Below, one piece after another: positions 16,947 to 24,963 of a stretch of 64,000 nt of DNA. This stretch comes from Arthrobacter sp. ISL-28 (GTDB taxonomy: Bacteria; Actinomycetota; Actinomycetes; Actinomycetales; Micrococcaceae), in the NCBI RefSeq assembly GCF_018613875.1, contig NZ_JAGGPJ010000007.1:186001-250000 (forward strand), read 5' to 3'. How positions within the stretch are numbered: the stretch's first letter is position 1; each line of letters starts with the position of its first letter. The notes under the pieces are model-generated. The model did not search any database, had not been told where the DNA came from, and saw only the letters and a program-made list of their open reading frames with translations. A program made the position numbers and the translations under genes.

Positions 16947-18410
16947 TTACGCCTTGGCGTCGGCCAGTTGCCGGCTCTCTATGATTGCGGGGTCCTCAGC
17001 GGAACCCGCCGGTTCCGCCTGGTCAGCAGGGGAGTCATCCGCGAAGGGGTCACTGGAACGCGGCGCATTGTAGAGCGCCTCATCCAGGATCCCCTGGCGC
17101 TTGGCCACGATGGTGGGGACCAGTGTCTGCCCGGCAACGTTGACCGCAGTGCGGCCCATGTCCAGGATGGGGTCGATGGCCAGCAGCAGTCCGACGCCGG
17201 CCAGCGGCAGTCCCAGAGTGGACAGCGTCAGCGTCAGCATCACCACGGCGCCCGTTGTGCCGGCTGTAGCCGCCGAACCCAGGACGGCCACGAGGGCAAT
17301 CAGCAGGTAGTGGCTGATGTCGAGCTGGACGCCGAAGAACTGGGCAACGAAGATGGCAGCGATGGCCGGGTAGACCGCGGCGCAGCCGTCCATCTTGGTG
17401 GTGGCGCCCAGCGGAACGGCGAAGGAGGCATAGCCGCGGGGGACGCCCAGGTTCCGCTCGGTGACGCGCTGGGTCAGCGGAAGCGTGCCGATGGACGACC
17501 GGGACACGAATGCAAGCTGCACGGCCGGCCACACGCCGGAGAAGTACTGCTTGACGGACAGTCCGTGCGTGCGGATCAGGGTGGGGTACACACCGAAGAT
17601 CACGAGGGCCAGTCCGATGTAGATGGCGATGGTGAACTTGCCCAGCGATCCGATGGTGTCCCAGCCGTAGACAGCCACGGCGTTACCGATAAGGCCTACG
17701 GTGCCCAGAGGTGCGATGCGGATGATCCACCACAGGACCTTCTGGATGACGGCCAGCGCCGAGGCGTTGAGGGCCAGGAACGGTTCAGCCTGCTTGCCCA
17801 CCTTGAGGGCGGCGATGCCGACGGCGACCGCGATCACCAGGATCTGGAGCACGTTGAAGCTGACGGCGGTGGTGACAGCACCGGTTTCCGCCACAGTGGA
17901 GCTTGCGCCAAGGCCCAGGAAGTTCTTAGGGAATAGTCCTGTCAGAAATGCCCACCAGTCGCCCGACTTGCCGGCATACCCGGCCTCTCCGGACAGGCCG
18001 GTGTTGGCCCCTGGCTGCAGCAGCACTCCGAGCCCGATGCCGATCAGCACGGCGATCAGGGACGTGACGGCAAACCACAGCAGGGTGTTCCAGGCAAGCC
18101 GTGCCGCGTTGGAGACGTCGCGGAGGTTGGAGATGGAGCTCACCACTGCCGTGAAAATCAACGGAACGACGGCGGACTGCAGCAGGGATACATAGCTCGA
18201 GCCAATGGTCTGCAGCGTCGCGCCGAGTCCGTTGGGGCTGGCCTTGGTGCTGCCGGTGTACTTTGCCAGCAGCCCAAGCCCGAGCCCCACGATCAAGGCG
18301 GCGATAATCTGGAAGCCGAAGGAACCTGCCCACCGGGGCAGTTGGAAGCCGGAACGCGCGGCCGACGAAGAAGTGGTTCGATTGCTCACGCCAACAAAGC
18401 TAGGCCGCAT
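16947..18410 (-). CDS. dicarboxylate/amino acid:cation symporter (DAACS, GltP/DctA family)
   Basis: 487 residues with about eight membrane segments and two re-entrant loops. The family landmarks are present: a serine-rich hairpin tip SRSSIGTLP (usual SSSAATLP), TTKMDGCAAVY in place of the NMDGT substrate loop, and DPILDMGRTAVNVAGQ in the last helix, which holds the binding Asp, Arg and Asn. It imports C4-dicarboxylates or acidic/neutral amino acids with Na+ or H+. The NMDGT to KMDGC change makes substrate prediction unsafe. The start is uncertain: ATG 18410 lacks a good Shine-Dalgarno, while GTG 18389, seven residues in, follows TAGCTT by seven bases and could be a leaderless start. Confidence 0.88.
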   Translation of the reverse strand: MRPSFVGVSNRTTSSSAARSGFQLPRWAGSFGFQIIAALIVGLGLGLLAKYTGSTKASPNGLGATLQTIGSSYVSLLQSAVVPLIFTAVVSSISNLRDVSNAARLAWNTLLWFAVTSLIAVLIGIGLGVLLQPGANTGLSGEAGYAGKSGDWWAFLTGLFPKNFLGLGASSTVAETGAVTTAVSFNVLQILVIAVAVGIAALKVGKQAEPFLALNASALAVIQKVLWWIIRIAPLGTVGLIGNAVAVYGWDTIGSLGKFTIAIYIGLALVIFGVYPTLIRTHGLSVKQYFSGVWPAVQLAFVSRSSIGTLPLTQRVTERNLGVPRGYASFAVPLGATTKMDGCAAVYPAIAAIFVAQFFGVQLDISHYLLIALVAVLGSAATAGTTGAVVMLTLTLSTLGLPLAGVGLLLAIDPILDMGRTAVNVAGQTLVPTIVAKRQGILDEALYNAPRSSDPFADDSPADQAEPAGSAEDPAIIESRQLADAKA

Positions 18411-18554
18411 AAAATACAGCTTCCACCCGACGTTGAGAAATATTACGCGGAAGTAGCAGCGATCAACCGTCCCGATGCCCGGAAATGCAGCACAGAACCA
18501 ACTTTTTGTGAAGTTATTCCCTTAGTCCGTGTGGCATATCTCTCCCGCGTGCCC

Positions 18555-18580
18555 TGATTTTGACGAGCTCAATCAGCGCT
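18555..18580. repeat. degenerate TTGAGCTTGTC-type repeat after the DUF885 gene
   Basis: TGATTTTGACGAGCTCAATCA closely resembles the second half of the repeat inside accE (ATTTTGACAAGCTCAACCAG at 20561-20580). It lies just beyond the stop of the DUF885 gene. Confidence 0.55.
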
Positions 18581-18582
18581 GG

Positions 18583-20268
18583 CTAGCCCAGCATTGCGCG
18601 TCTGAGCGTATCGAGCCCCACGGAGCCGATGTTCAACGCCTTGGTGTGGAACTCCTTGAGGTCGAAGCCGGGACGGGTTTCCAGCTCGGCCCGGATCTGC
18701 TCCCAGAGGCGCTGGCCCACTTTGTAGGACGGAGCCTGGCCCGGCCAGCCGAGGTAGCGGGCGAATTCAAACTGCAGCTGCCCCTCGCTGATGTCCAGGT
18801 TTTCCTTGAGGAAGTCGAAGCCCTTCTCCGGAGTCCAGCGGCCGGATCCCCAGCTTGCGGGCATCGCGAGCTCGAGGTGGACGCCGATGTCGAAGACCAC
18901 CCGTGCAGCCCGCATCCGCTGCATGTCCAGCATGCCCATGTGGTCGCCGGGGTCCTTGAGGTAGCCGAGCTCCTCCATGAGCTTTTCGGCGTACAGCGCC
19001 CAGCCTTCGCCGTGCCCTGAGGTCCAGCAGACGTTCCGGCGCCAGCTGTTCAGGAGTTCGCGCCGGTAGACGGCAGTGGCGATCTGGAGGTGGTGCCCGG
19101 GCACACCCTCGTGGAACACCGTGGTGGTCTCGGCCCAGGTGGTGAACGTGTCTTCGCCCTCCGGCACGGACCACCACATCCGCCCCGGCCTGCTGAAGTC
19201 GTCGGAGGGGCCGGTGTAGTAGATGCCGCCGTCGGCTGTGGGAGCGATCCGGCACTCGAGGGTTTTCATCACGTCCGGGATTTCAAAATGGACGCCGGCG
19301 AGCTCCGCCACGGCTCGGTCCGAAAGCCCCTGCATCCACGCCGTCAGGGCGTCGGTGCCCTTGATCTGGCGTGAGGGATCGCTGTTCAGGATTTCCTTGG
19401 CTTCCGCAACAGTCGCCCCGGCGCGGATTTCCCCGGCCACTGCATCCTGTGCGGCGATGATCCGATCGAGCTCGCCCACGCCCCACGCATACGTTTCCTC
19501 CAGATCCACCGTGGCTCCGAGGAAGGACCGTGACGCGAGTGCGTACCGTTCCCGCCCCACGGCGTCCTTGTGCGGCGCAACCGGCAGCAGTTCATCCTGG
19601 AGGAACGCGGCAAACTGGGCATACGCTGCCCGGGCCGCGGCAGCGCCGTCGTCGAGGTTCTTCTGCAGTGCCGCCGGCAGCAGGCCGTCCGCTGTCCTGG
19701 CTCCGGCCGCCAGCTTCGCGAAGAAGCCGTCCTCAGCCGCGTACCTGGTGGACTGTTCAACCACAATGCTTACCTGGCGCGACGCGGAGACCCGGCCGGC
19801 TTCCTTGGCCGCGCGGAGGGATTCGATGTAACCGCGGAGCGCGCCGGGAACGTTGTGCGCGCGGCCTGCGATGTGCTTCCAGTGCTCCTCGGTGTCCGTC
19901 GGCATGAGGTCGAAGATGGAGCGGATATTCTGTGCAGGGGATTCGATGTTGTTCAGCTCGGCGGCGTCCCAGCCCGTTTCGTGGATCTCCAGGTGGAGCC
20001 CGAGGCGCTCGCGCATGGCGTCCAGCGTGACGGCATCCACGTCGTCGGCAGGAGCTAGTCCCGCAAGGGCATCGAGGGTGTCGCGGGCAGCAGCGGCAAA
20101 TTCTTCGATCCCGGCAGGCGAAAAATCCTGGAATTCCGTATCGTGTCCGGGCACGCCGAGGATGGTGGCGAAGCTCGGATTGAGCCGGATGAGAGTGTCC
20201 GTGTAAGCGTCGGCGACGGCGTCAATGCCGGTCCGCGTCCGCGCAGGGGTTGGGGTTTCACTAGTCAC
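18583..20268 (-). CDS. DUF885 family putative zinc metallopeptidase
   Basis: 561 residues, the usual length for DUF885. The motif FHEGVPGHHLQ (about residue 390) is an HExxxxH-like metal site, and EGWALYAEKLMEELGY downstream supplies a probable third ligand Glu, as in the related M3/carboxypeptidase-like folds. No signal peptide, so cytoplasmic. Family members are annotated as peptidases but biochemical support is thin. It starts with GTG, has no Shine-Dalgarno, and TAGTCT-CGTGGG-GTG indicates a leaderless message. No operon partner. Confidence 0.85.
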   Translation of the reverse strand: MTSETPTPARTRTGIDAVADAYTDTLIRLNPSFATILGVPGHDTEFQDFSPAGIEEFAAAARDTLDALAGLAPADDVDAVTLDAMRERLGLHLEIHETGWDAAELNNIESPAQNIRSIFDLMPTDTEEHWKHIAGRAHNVPGALRGYIESLRAAKEAGRVSASRQVSIVVEQSTRYAAEDGFFAKLAAGARTADGLLPAALQKNLDDGAAAARAAYAQFAAFLQDELLPVAPHKDAVGRERYALASRSFLGATVDLEETYAWGVGELDRIIAAQDAVAGEIRAGATVAEAKEILNSDPSRQIKGTDALTAWMQGLSDRAVAELAGVHFEIPDVMKTLECRIAPTADGGIYYTGPSDDFSRPGRMWWSVPEGEDTFTTWAETTTVFHEGVPGHHLQIATAVYRRELLNSWRRNVCWTSGHGEGWALYAEKLMEELGYLKDPGDHMGMLDMQRMRAARVVFDIGVHLELAMPASWGSGRWTPEKGFDFLKENLDISEGQLQFEFARYLGWPGQAPSYKVGQRLWEQIRAELETRPGFDLKEFHTKALNIGSVGLDTLRRAMLG

Positions 20269-20280
20269 CCCACGAGACTA
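20269..20280 (-). promoter_or_regulatory. -10 element of a probable leaderless DUF885 mRNA
   Basis: Minus strand TAGTCT, six bases, then GTG. Confidence 0.5.
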
Positions 20281-20343
20281 ACCGCGCATACCCGGTTATG
20301 AAAGACTTACTGAACTTTTGCCGCGGAGGCGGTGGGGACGGAT

Positions 20344-20640
20344 TCAGCCGCGGCTGCGCTTCCAGGCCCCTGGGCCGGGGGTCGGGCCCAGGCGCAGTTG
20401 CTGTCGACGAACCCAGTGCCGGACGCTGGGCTTCCTGGAGTCAGCCGCTTCGGCAGATGCGATGGAAAGCACGACGGCGGTCAGCGCCGCCAGCTCCTCA
20501 GGTGTCGGTTCCCCTTTGACGACAGAGAAGAGCGGGGTTTCGACAGGCCCACCCGCCTGGATTTTGACAAGCTCAACCAGCGGGGTGGTGGCCTCAAGCT
20601 CAGCCGGCGGGTTTGCAGCAGGATCGGTTGCCGGGCTCAC
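20344..20640 (-). CDS. accE: acyl-CoA carboxylase epsilon subunit
   Basis: 98 residues. The family signature [19 protein letters not shown] fits AccE, a small protein that stabilises the actinobacterial alpha-beta carboxylase complex, and the C-terminus is Arg/Trp-rich as usual ([19 protein letters not shown]). The GTG start overlaps the beta-subunit stop (GTGA), so the two are translated together. The N-terminal half is unusual: the stretch [19 protein letters not shown] is encoded by a copy of a dispersed repeat (20535-20586), which lengthens the region before the conserved core. Confidence 0.85.
   Translation of the reverse strand: MSPATDPAANPPAELEATTPLVELVKIQAGGPVETPLFSVVKGEPTPEELAALTAVVLSIASAEAADSRKPSVRHWVRRQQLRLGPTPGPGAWKRSRG
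20535..20586. repeat. dispersed REP-like element inserted in frame in accE
   Basis: GGTTTCGACAGGCC and ATTTTGACAAGCTCAACCAG are paired variants of the actinobacterial intergenic repeat core GTTTCGACAAGCTCAACCA. Translated on the accE strand they give LVELVK and PVETP, the peptide typical of such insertions. A weaker copy is at 18555-18580. Confidence 0.65.
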
Positions 20641-22220
20641 AGCGGGATGTTTCCGTGCTTCTTGGTGGGGAGGCTGGCGCGCTTGTCGCGGAGCGCCCGA
20701 AGTCCCTTGATGATCTGGAGGCGCGTATCTGACGGTGCGATAACCGCGTCAATGTAACCGAGTTCTGCTGCCTGGTACGGGTTGAGCAGCTCTTCCTCGT
20801 ACTGGCGGATGACCTCGGCACGCTTGGCCTCGACGTCGCCGCCTGCCGCGGCGACTGCGGCGAGATCGCGGCGGTACAGGATGTTGACGGCGCCCTGCGC
20901 GCCCATGACGCCGATCTGGGCCGTGGGCCAGGCGAGGTTGAGGTCGGCGCCGAGCTTCTTCGAGCCCATCACGATGTAGGCTCCGCCGTAGGCCTTCCGG
21001 GTGATCACGGTCAGCTTAGGCACCGTGGCCTCCGCGTAGGCGTACAGGAGCTTGGCGCCGCGACGGATGATGCCCTGGAACTCCTGGTCCTTGCCGGGGA
21101 GGAAGCCGGGCACGTCCACCAGGGTGATGATGGGGATGTTGAACGCGTCGCAGTGCCGGACGAAGCGTGCCGCTTTTTCCGAAGCCGAAATGTCCAGAGT
21201 GCCGGCGAACTGCATGGGCTGGTTGGCCACGATGCCGACGGTGTGGCCCTCAACCCGGCCGTAGCCGATGATCACGTTCGGAGCGTAGAGGGACTGCATT
21301 TCAAGGAAGTGGGCGTCGTCCACGATCTGCTCAATGACCTTGCGCATGTCGTAAGGCTGGTTCGCGGAGTCCGGGATCAGCGTATCCAAGGCGAGATCGT
21401 CGTCGTCGAGCTCCAGCTCCTGCTGGTGCTCCAGGACGGGAGCTTCGGAGAGGTTGTTGGAGGGAAGGAAGTCCAGCAGTTCCCGGACGAACTCGATCGC
21501 ATCGGCTTCATCCGAGGCCAGGTAGGTGGACGTTCCCGTCGTGGCGTTGTGCTGCCGGGCGCCCCCGAGGGTCTCCATGTCCACGTCTTCGCCGGTGACG
21601 GTCTTGATGACGTCGGGGCCGGTGATGAACATGTGGGAGGTCTTGTCCACCATCACCACATAGTCGGTAAGGGCGGGGGAGTATGCGGCGCCGCCGGCGC
21701 AGGGGCCCATGATGAGGGAGATCTGGGGGACGACGCCTGAGGCGTGCACGTTGTTGCGGAAGATGTCCGCGAACATCGCCAGCGACGCCACGCCTTCCTG
21801 GATTCGAGCACCGCCGCCGTCGTTGATGCCCACCACAGGGCAGCCGTTGCGCAGCGCGAATTCCTGGACCTTGACGATCTTTTCGCCGTTGACCTGGCTC
21901 AGTGATCCGCCGTAGACGCTGAAGTCCTGGCTGTAGAGCGCCACGAGGCGGCCGTCAACAGTGCCGTAGCCGGAGACGACGCCGTCGCCGAGCGGCTTCT
22001 TCTTTTCCATGCCGAAGGCCGTGGACCGGTGTACGGCCAGGGCATCGAACTCGACGAAGGAGCCGGCGTCCACGAGGAGGTCGATGCGCTCACGGGCCGT
22101 GTTCTTGCCGCGGGCGTGCTGCTTTTCGATTGCTTCCGGGCCGGAGGGCTGCTCGGCGCTGGCCTGGCGGTCGCGGAAATCGGCAATCTTTCCCGCCGTC
22201 GTGGTCAGGTCGTGGCTCAT
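20637..22220 (-). CDS. accD5: acetyl/propionyl-CoA carboxylase beta subunit (carboxyltransferase)
   Basis: 527 residues, the normal length. It holds the N- and C-terminal crotonase-like halves of the carboxyltransferase. The oxyanion-hole glycine pairs are visible in [15 protein letters not shown] (N-half) and [16 protein letters not shown] (C-half). It moves the carboxyl from biotin on the alpha subunit to acetyl- or propionyl-CoA, supplying malonyl- or methylmalonyl-CoA. It is followed directly by accE (4-bp overlap). An upstream palindrome (22381-22395) shared with accA3 suggests joint control. The start ATG 22220 has GGAGAAAC upstream. Confidence 0.92.
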   Translation of the reverse strand: MSHDLTTTAGKIADFRDRQASAEQPSGPEAIEKQHARGKNTARERIDLLVDAGSFVEFDALAVHRSTAFGMEKKKPLGDGVVSGYGTVDGRLVALYSQDFSVYGGSLSQVNGEKIVKVQEFALRNGCPVVGINDGGGARIQEGVASLAMFADIFRNNVHASGVVPQISLIMGPCAGGAAYSPALTDYVVMVDKTSHMFITGPDVIKTVTGEDVDMETLGGARQHNATTGTSTYLASDEADAIEFVRELLDFLPSNNLSEAPVLEHQQELELDDDDLALDTLIPDSANQPYDMRKVIEQIVDDAHFLEMQSLYAPNVIIGYGRVEGHTVGIVANQPMQFAGTLDISASEKAARFVRHCDAFNIPIITLVDVPGFLPGKDQEFQGIIRRGAKLLYAYAEATVPKLTVITRKAYGGAYIVMGSKKLGADLNLAWPTAQIGVMGAQGAVNILYRRDLAAVAAAGGDVEAKRAEVIRQYEEELLNPYQAAELGYIDAVIAPSDTRLQIIKGLRALRDKRASLPTKKHGNIPL

Positions 22221-22380
22221 GAAGTTTCTCCGGCTCTGTAGCTGTTGTGCTGCAGCTGATGCATGCTGCAGCAGCGTAAACGGGATCCCTGATGCGGTGT
22301 CGCAGCAACTCCATTAAGTAGCTTCCGCACAAATCCAAGGCCCTGATGGCTAGTCTAGTGACGCCGATTCCGTGTGCTGC

Positions 22381-22395
22381 TGTAGGGATCCTACA
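22381..22395. promoter_or_regulatory. TGTAG-N5-CTACA operator candidate between accD5 and SDR
   Basis: TGTAGGGATCCTACA, followed by A, matches the accA3 upstream site (TGTAGGGTTGCTACA) in both half-sites, in spacing and in the first two spacer bases. It lies in the 246-bp divergent region, 161-175 bp before accD5 and 72-86 bp before the SDR gene, so it could serve either. Confidence 0.55.
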
Positions 22396-22425
22396 ATTTT
22401 CATCTCCCACCTCAGCGGGGGCGTG

Positions 22426-22447
22426 TATGTTACCCGCGAGTAACATA
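22426..22447 (+). promoter_or_regulatory. perfect 8-bp inverted repeat overlapping the SDR promoter
   Basis: TATGTTAC-CCGCGA-GTAACATA, 19 bp before the SDR start and overlapping its presumed -35 region. The form suggests a TetR-type operator; similar GTTAC/GTAAC palindromes occur before lipid-metabolism genes in actinobacteria (general knowledge, not checked). Confidence 0.55.
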
Positions 22448-22454
22448 ATGCGGC

Positions 22455-22466
22455 TAGAGTGTCTTT
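22455..22466 (+). promoter_or_regulatory. -10 element of a probable leaderless SDR mRNA
   Basis: TAGAGT then GTCTTT then ATG 22467; there is no Shine-Dalgarno. Confidence 0.5.
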
Positions 22467-23351
22467 ATGACCTCAAGCAACGACGCTTTTCCCGCCACTG
22501 CAACGCCCTACCAGGCCACGGGCTCTCTCAAGGGCCGGACCATTCTGATGTCCGGCGGCAGCCGCGGCATCGGCCTCGCCATCGCCCTGCGCGCCGCCCG
22601 TGACGGGGCCAACATAGTCCTGCTGGCCAAGACCGGCCAGCAGCATGCGAAACTCCAAGGCACCGTCTTCAGTGCCGCTGAAGAGATCGAAGCCGCCGGT
22701 GGACGGGCGGTTCCCCTGGTCGGGGACGTCCGCAATGACGACGACGTTGCGCGCGCGGTGGCCACCGCCGTCGAACGTTGTGGCGGGATCGACGTCGTGA
22801 TCAACAACGCGTCAGCCATTGACCTCTCCCGCACGGACGATGTGGACATGAAGCGGTACGACCTCATGCAGGACATTAACGTCCGGGGCACCTTCCTGCT
22901 GTCCAAGCTTGCCCTGCGCGCCCTGCGCAAGTCAGCCGGCCACATCCTCACCCTCTCGCCGCCGCTGAACCTTGACCCCAAGTGGGCGGGCAGGCACCTC
23001 GCCTACACCATGGCCAAATACGGCATGAGCCTGACGACGCTGGGACTTGCGGAGGAGCTTAAGGACGACGGCATCCGCGTCAATTCCCTCTGGCCATGCA
23101 CGCTGATCGATACCGCAGCCATCCGGAACATGCCGGGAGGTGAGTCGATCGTCCGGGCTGCCCGCGGCCCTCAGATCATGGCGGACGCGGCCCATGCTGT
23201 GCTCACCGGCGGCAATCTCAGGAACGGTGCTGCACCAACCGGCAACTTCTACACGGACGAACAGGTGCTCGCCGCCGCCGGTGTGAGCGACTTCAGCTCC
23301 TACAGCCTGGGCGCCGCCGAGGACCAGCTCGTACCTGACATCTTCCTCTGA
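22467..23351 (+). CDS. short-chain dehydrogenase/reductase (HSDL2-like)
   Basis: 294 residues, a classical-type SDR. The NAD(P)-binding motif is SGGSRGIGLAIALRAA (residues about 27-42), NNAS is present, and the catalytic Tyr and Lys are in AYTMAKYG (about residue 185), with Ser in ILTLSPP. The extended loop LNLDPKWAGRHLAYT and NSLWPCTLIDTAAIRNM resemble the HSDL2-like branch, thought to act on fatty or branched acyl compounds. It is divergent from the carboxylase beta gene with which it shares an operator-rich region, consistent with lipid metabolism. The exact substrate is unknown. Confidence 0.88.
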   Translation: MTSSNDAFPATATPYQATGSLKGRTILMSGGSRGIGLAIALRAARDGANIVLLAKTGQQHAKLQGTVFSAAEEIEAAGGRAVPLVGDVRNDDDVARAVATAVERCGGIDVVINNASAIDLSRTDDVDMKRYDLMQDINVRGTFLLSKLALRALRKSAGHILTLSPPLNLDPKWAGRHLAYTMAKYGMSLTTLGLAEELKDDGIRVNSLWPCTLIDTAAIRNMPGGESIVRAARGPQIMADAAHAVLTGGNLRNGAAPTGNFYTDEQVLAAAGVSDFSSYSLGAAEDQLVPDIFL

Positions 23352-23399
23352 CTTCCCTGACCGGTGCCCTGAATCGGCTGCTCCCGCCCGGCAACTCGA

Positions 23400-23411
23400 T
23401 AGGATTCAACT
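23400..23411 (+). promoter_or_regulatory. -10 element of a probable leaderless birA mRNA
   Basis: TAGGAT then TCAACT then ATG 23412. Confidence 0.5.
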
Positions 23412-24371
23412 ATGGATGCCGCACGCCCCGACGAAAGCCCTGAAGCGCAGGAAAACCTGAACGGAACGAACGGGCTCCCGGAGCGGCCCGCGCTGGACCG
23501 GGACGCCCTTTCCAGCGCCGAATTCCTGTCAGCCCACGGCATTTCGCAGCTGCAGGTAGTTGACGTCACCGGCTCCACCAACGCCGACCTCCTGCGCGCG
23601 GTCACGGTCGAGCCCAAGGCATGGCCGGATCTGGCCGTCCTCACCGCTGAGCATCAGACTGCTGCCCGGGGCCGGCTGGACCGCTCCTGGGAGGCGCCCG
23701 AGCGCAGTTCCGTCCTGGTCTCGATCGTTCTCCGGCCGGTCAATGCAGACGGCCGGCCGCTGCCCACCCAGACCTACTCCTGGCTCTCGCTTCTGGCAGC
23801 CCTGGCGCTCCGCGACGCCCTGCTGGAAACGGCCGGGCTGCAGGCAGAGCTGAAATGGCCCAACGACGTCCTGGTCCACGGCAGGAAAATTGCCGGCATC
23901 CTCGCCCAGCTCGGCCCGATGGGCGACGGCTCGGTGCCACCCGTGATCCTGGGCACCGGGCTGAATGTCACGCTGACCGAGGGCGAACTGCCAGTTCCCA
24001 CCGCCACCTCGGTGCAGCTTGAAGCTGCCGAAACAGTGGACCGCACCGCTCTGCTAAAGAGCTACCTGTCCCGGTTCTGCACGCTCTACCGGAGTTTCTG
24101 CAACGCCGACGGCGACCCCACAGCCGGTCTCGCCGGCGGACCGTCCCTGCACAAGCGTGTGGAAGCCGTTATGGTGACACTGGGCCAGCAGGTGCGTGCC
24201 CATCTCCCTGGCGACCACGAAATCATCGGACATGCCTCCCGGCTCGACGACTCCGGCTCCCTCCTGGTGGTGGATGCCTCGTCCCATGAGCATGTGGTGA
24301 CGGCCGGAGATGTGATCCACCTGCGCCCCTGGTCACCGCCGGGGCACTCCACAGAAAGCGGTAATGCGTAA
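23412..24371 (+). CDS. birA: biotin-[acetyl-CoA-carboxylase] ligase
   Basis: 319 residues. It activates biotin with ATP and attaches it to the lysine of the EAMKM motif in the carboxylase alpha subunit. The biotin-binding region TGSTNADLL, the adenylate loop ARGRLDRSWEAP (matching GRGRxGRxW) and ELKWPNDVLVHGRKIAGIL are all present, with a C-terminal SH3-like domain. The N-terminus lacks a winged helix, so this is a monofunctional ligase, not a repressor. It heads a tight plus-strand run with the PH-domain protein (8-bp overlap) and the adenylate cyclase, and lies near accD5/accE. Confidence 0.92.
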   Translation: MDAARPDESPEAQENLNGTNGLPERPALDRDALSSAEFLSAHGISQLQVVDVTGSTNADLLRAVTVEPKAWPDLAVLTAEHQTAARGRLDRSWEAPERSSVLVSIVLRPVNADGRPLPTQTYSWLSLLAALALRDALLETAGLQAELKWPNDVLVHGRKIAGILAQLGPMGDGSVPPVILGTGLNVTLTEGELPVPTATSVQLEAAETVDRTALLKSYLSRFCTLYRSFCNADGDPTAGLAGGPSLHKRVEAVMVTLGQQVRAHLPGDHEIIGHASRLDDSGSLLVVDASSHEHVVTAGDVIHLRPWSPPGHSTESGNA

Positions 24372-24963
24372 AGACCTCCTACCGGGGGAGCAGGTCATTG
24401 TCATGACTCGCCCGCAGCCCAGGATGCTGTTTGTTCCTGCGGTGGTGTTTGTTCTGGCGCCGGCCCTGGCTGCCTTCGCGAGCGCCTGGATCATCCGCGG
24501 CGGGCTGGAGCGCCTCGTCCCGGCCGTGTCCGCCGACTGGACCTTCTGGCTGGTGACGGGTTGCGTGCTGTTGGCGCTGTGGGTCCTCTGCGGCTACTGC
24601 CTGCCGCGGCTGCTGCGCTGGCAGGCCACGCGGTACTTCCTGACCAACCGGAGAATACTGGCGCGCTACGGCATGCTCCGGCGGCGGGATCAGCAGGTGT
24701 TCCTGGAATCAGTGCGTAATGTCACGGTCAGCCAGACGGTGCTCCAGCGGATGTTGCGCTCGGGGACTATATCCTTGGATGCCGGGCACAAATTCAGCGC
24801 CGTGCTCCGGGACGTCCCGGAGGTCGCCACATTCCACCGGTTTGTGCTGGACGCTTTGAGCGAGCTTCCAAAGGAAGAGTTGTTTGAATGGGGTCACGCG
24901 CCGGACGAGTCCGATGCCGGATTCCCGCGGGATATGAGAGAAGGTGGGAGAGATGAACGATGA
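24364..24963 (+). CDS. membrane protein with bacterial PH domain
   Basis: 199 residues. Two membrane helices (about 20-44 and 58-82) are followed by a bacterial PH-like domain (RYFLTNRRILARYGMLRRRDQQVFLESVRNVTVSQTV is typical, beginning near residue 95). Such proteins sit at the inner face of the membrane; their role is unknown. It overlaps birA by 8 bp and the cyclase gene by 11 bp, a common arrangement in actinobacteria, suggesting co-translation rather than a shared pathway. Confidence 0.85.
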   Translation: MRKDLLPGEQVIVMTRPQPRMLFVPAVVFVLAPALAAFASAWIIRGGLERLVPAVSADWTFWLVTGCVLLALWVLCGYCLPRLLRWQATRYFLTNRRILARYGMLRRRDQQVFLESVRNVTVSQTVLQRMLRSGTISLDAGHKFSAVLRDVPEVATFHRFVLDALSELPKEELFEWGHAPDESDAGFPRDMREGGRDER

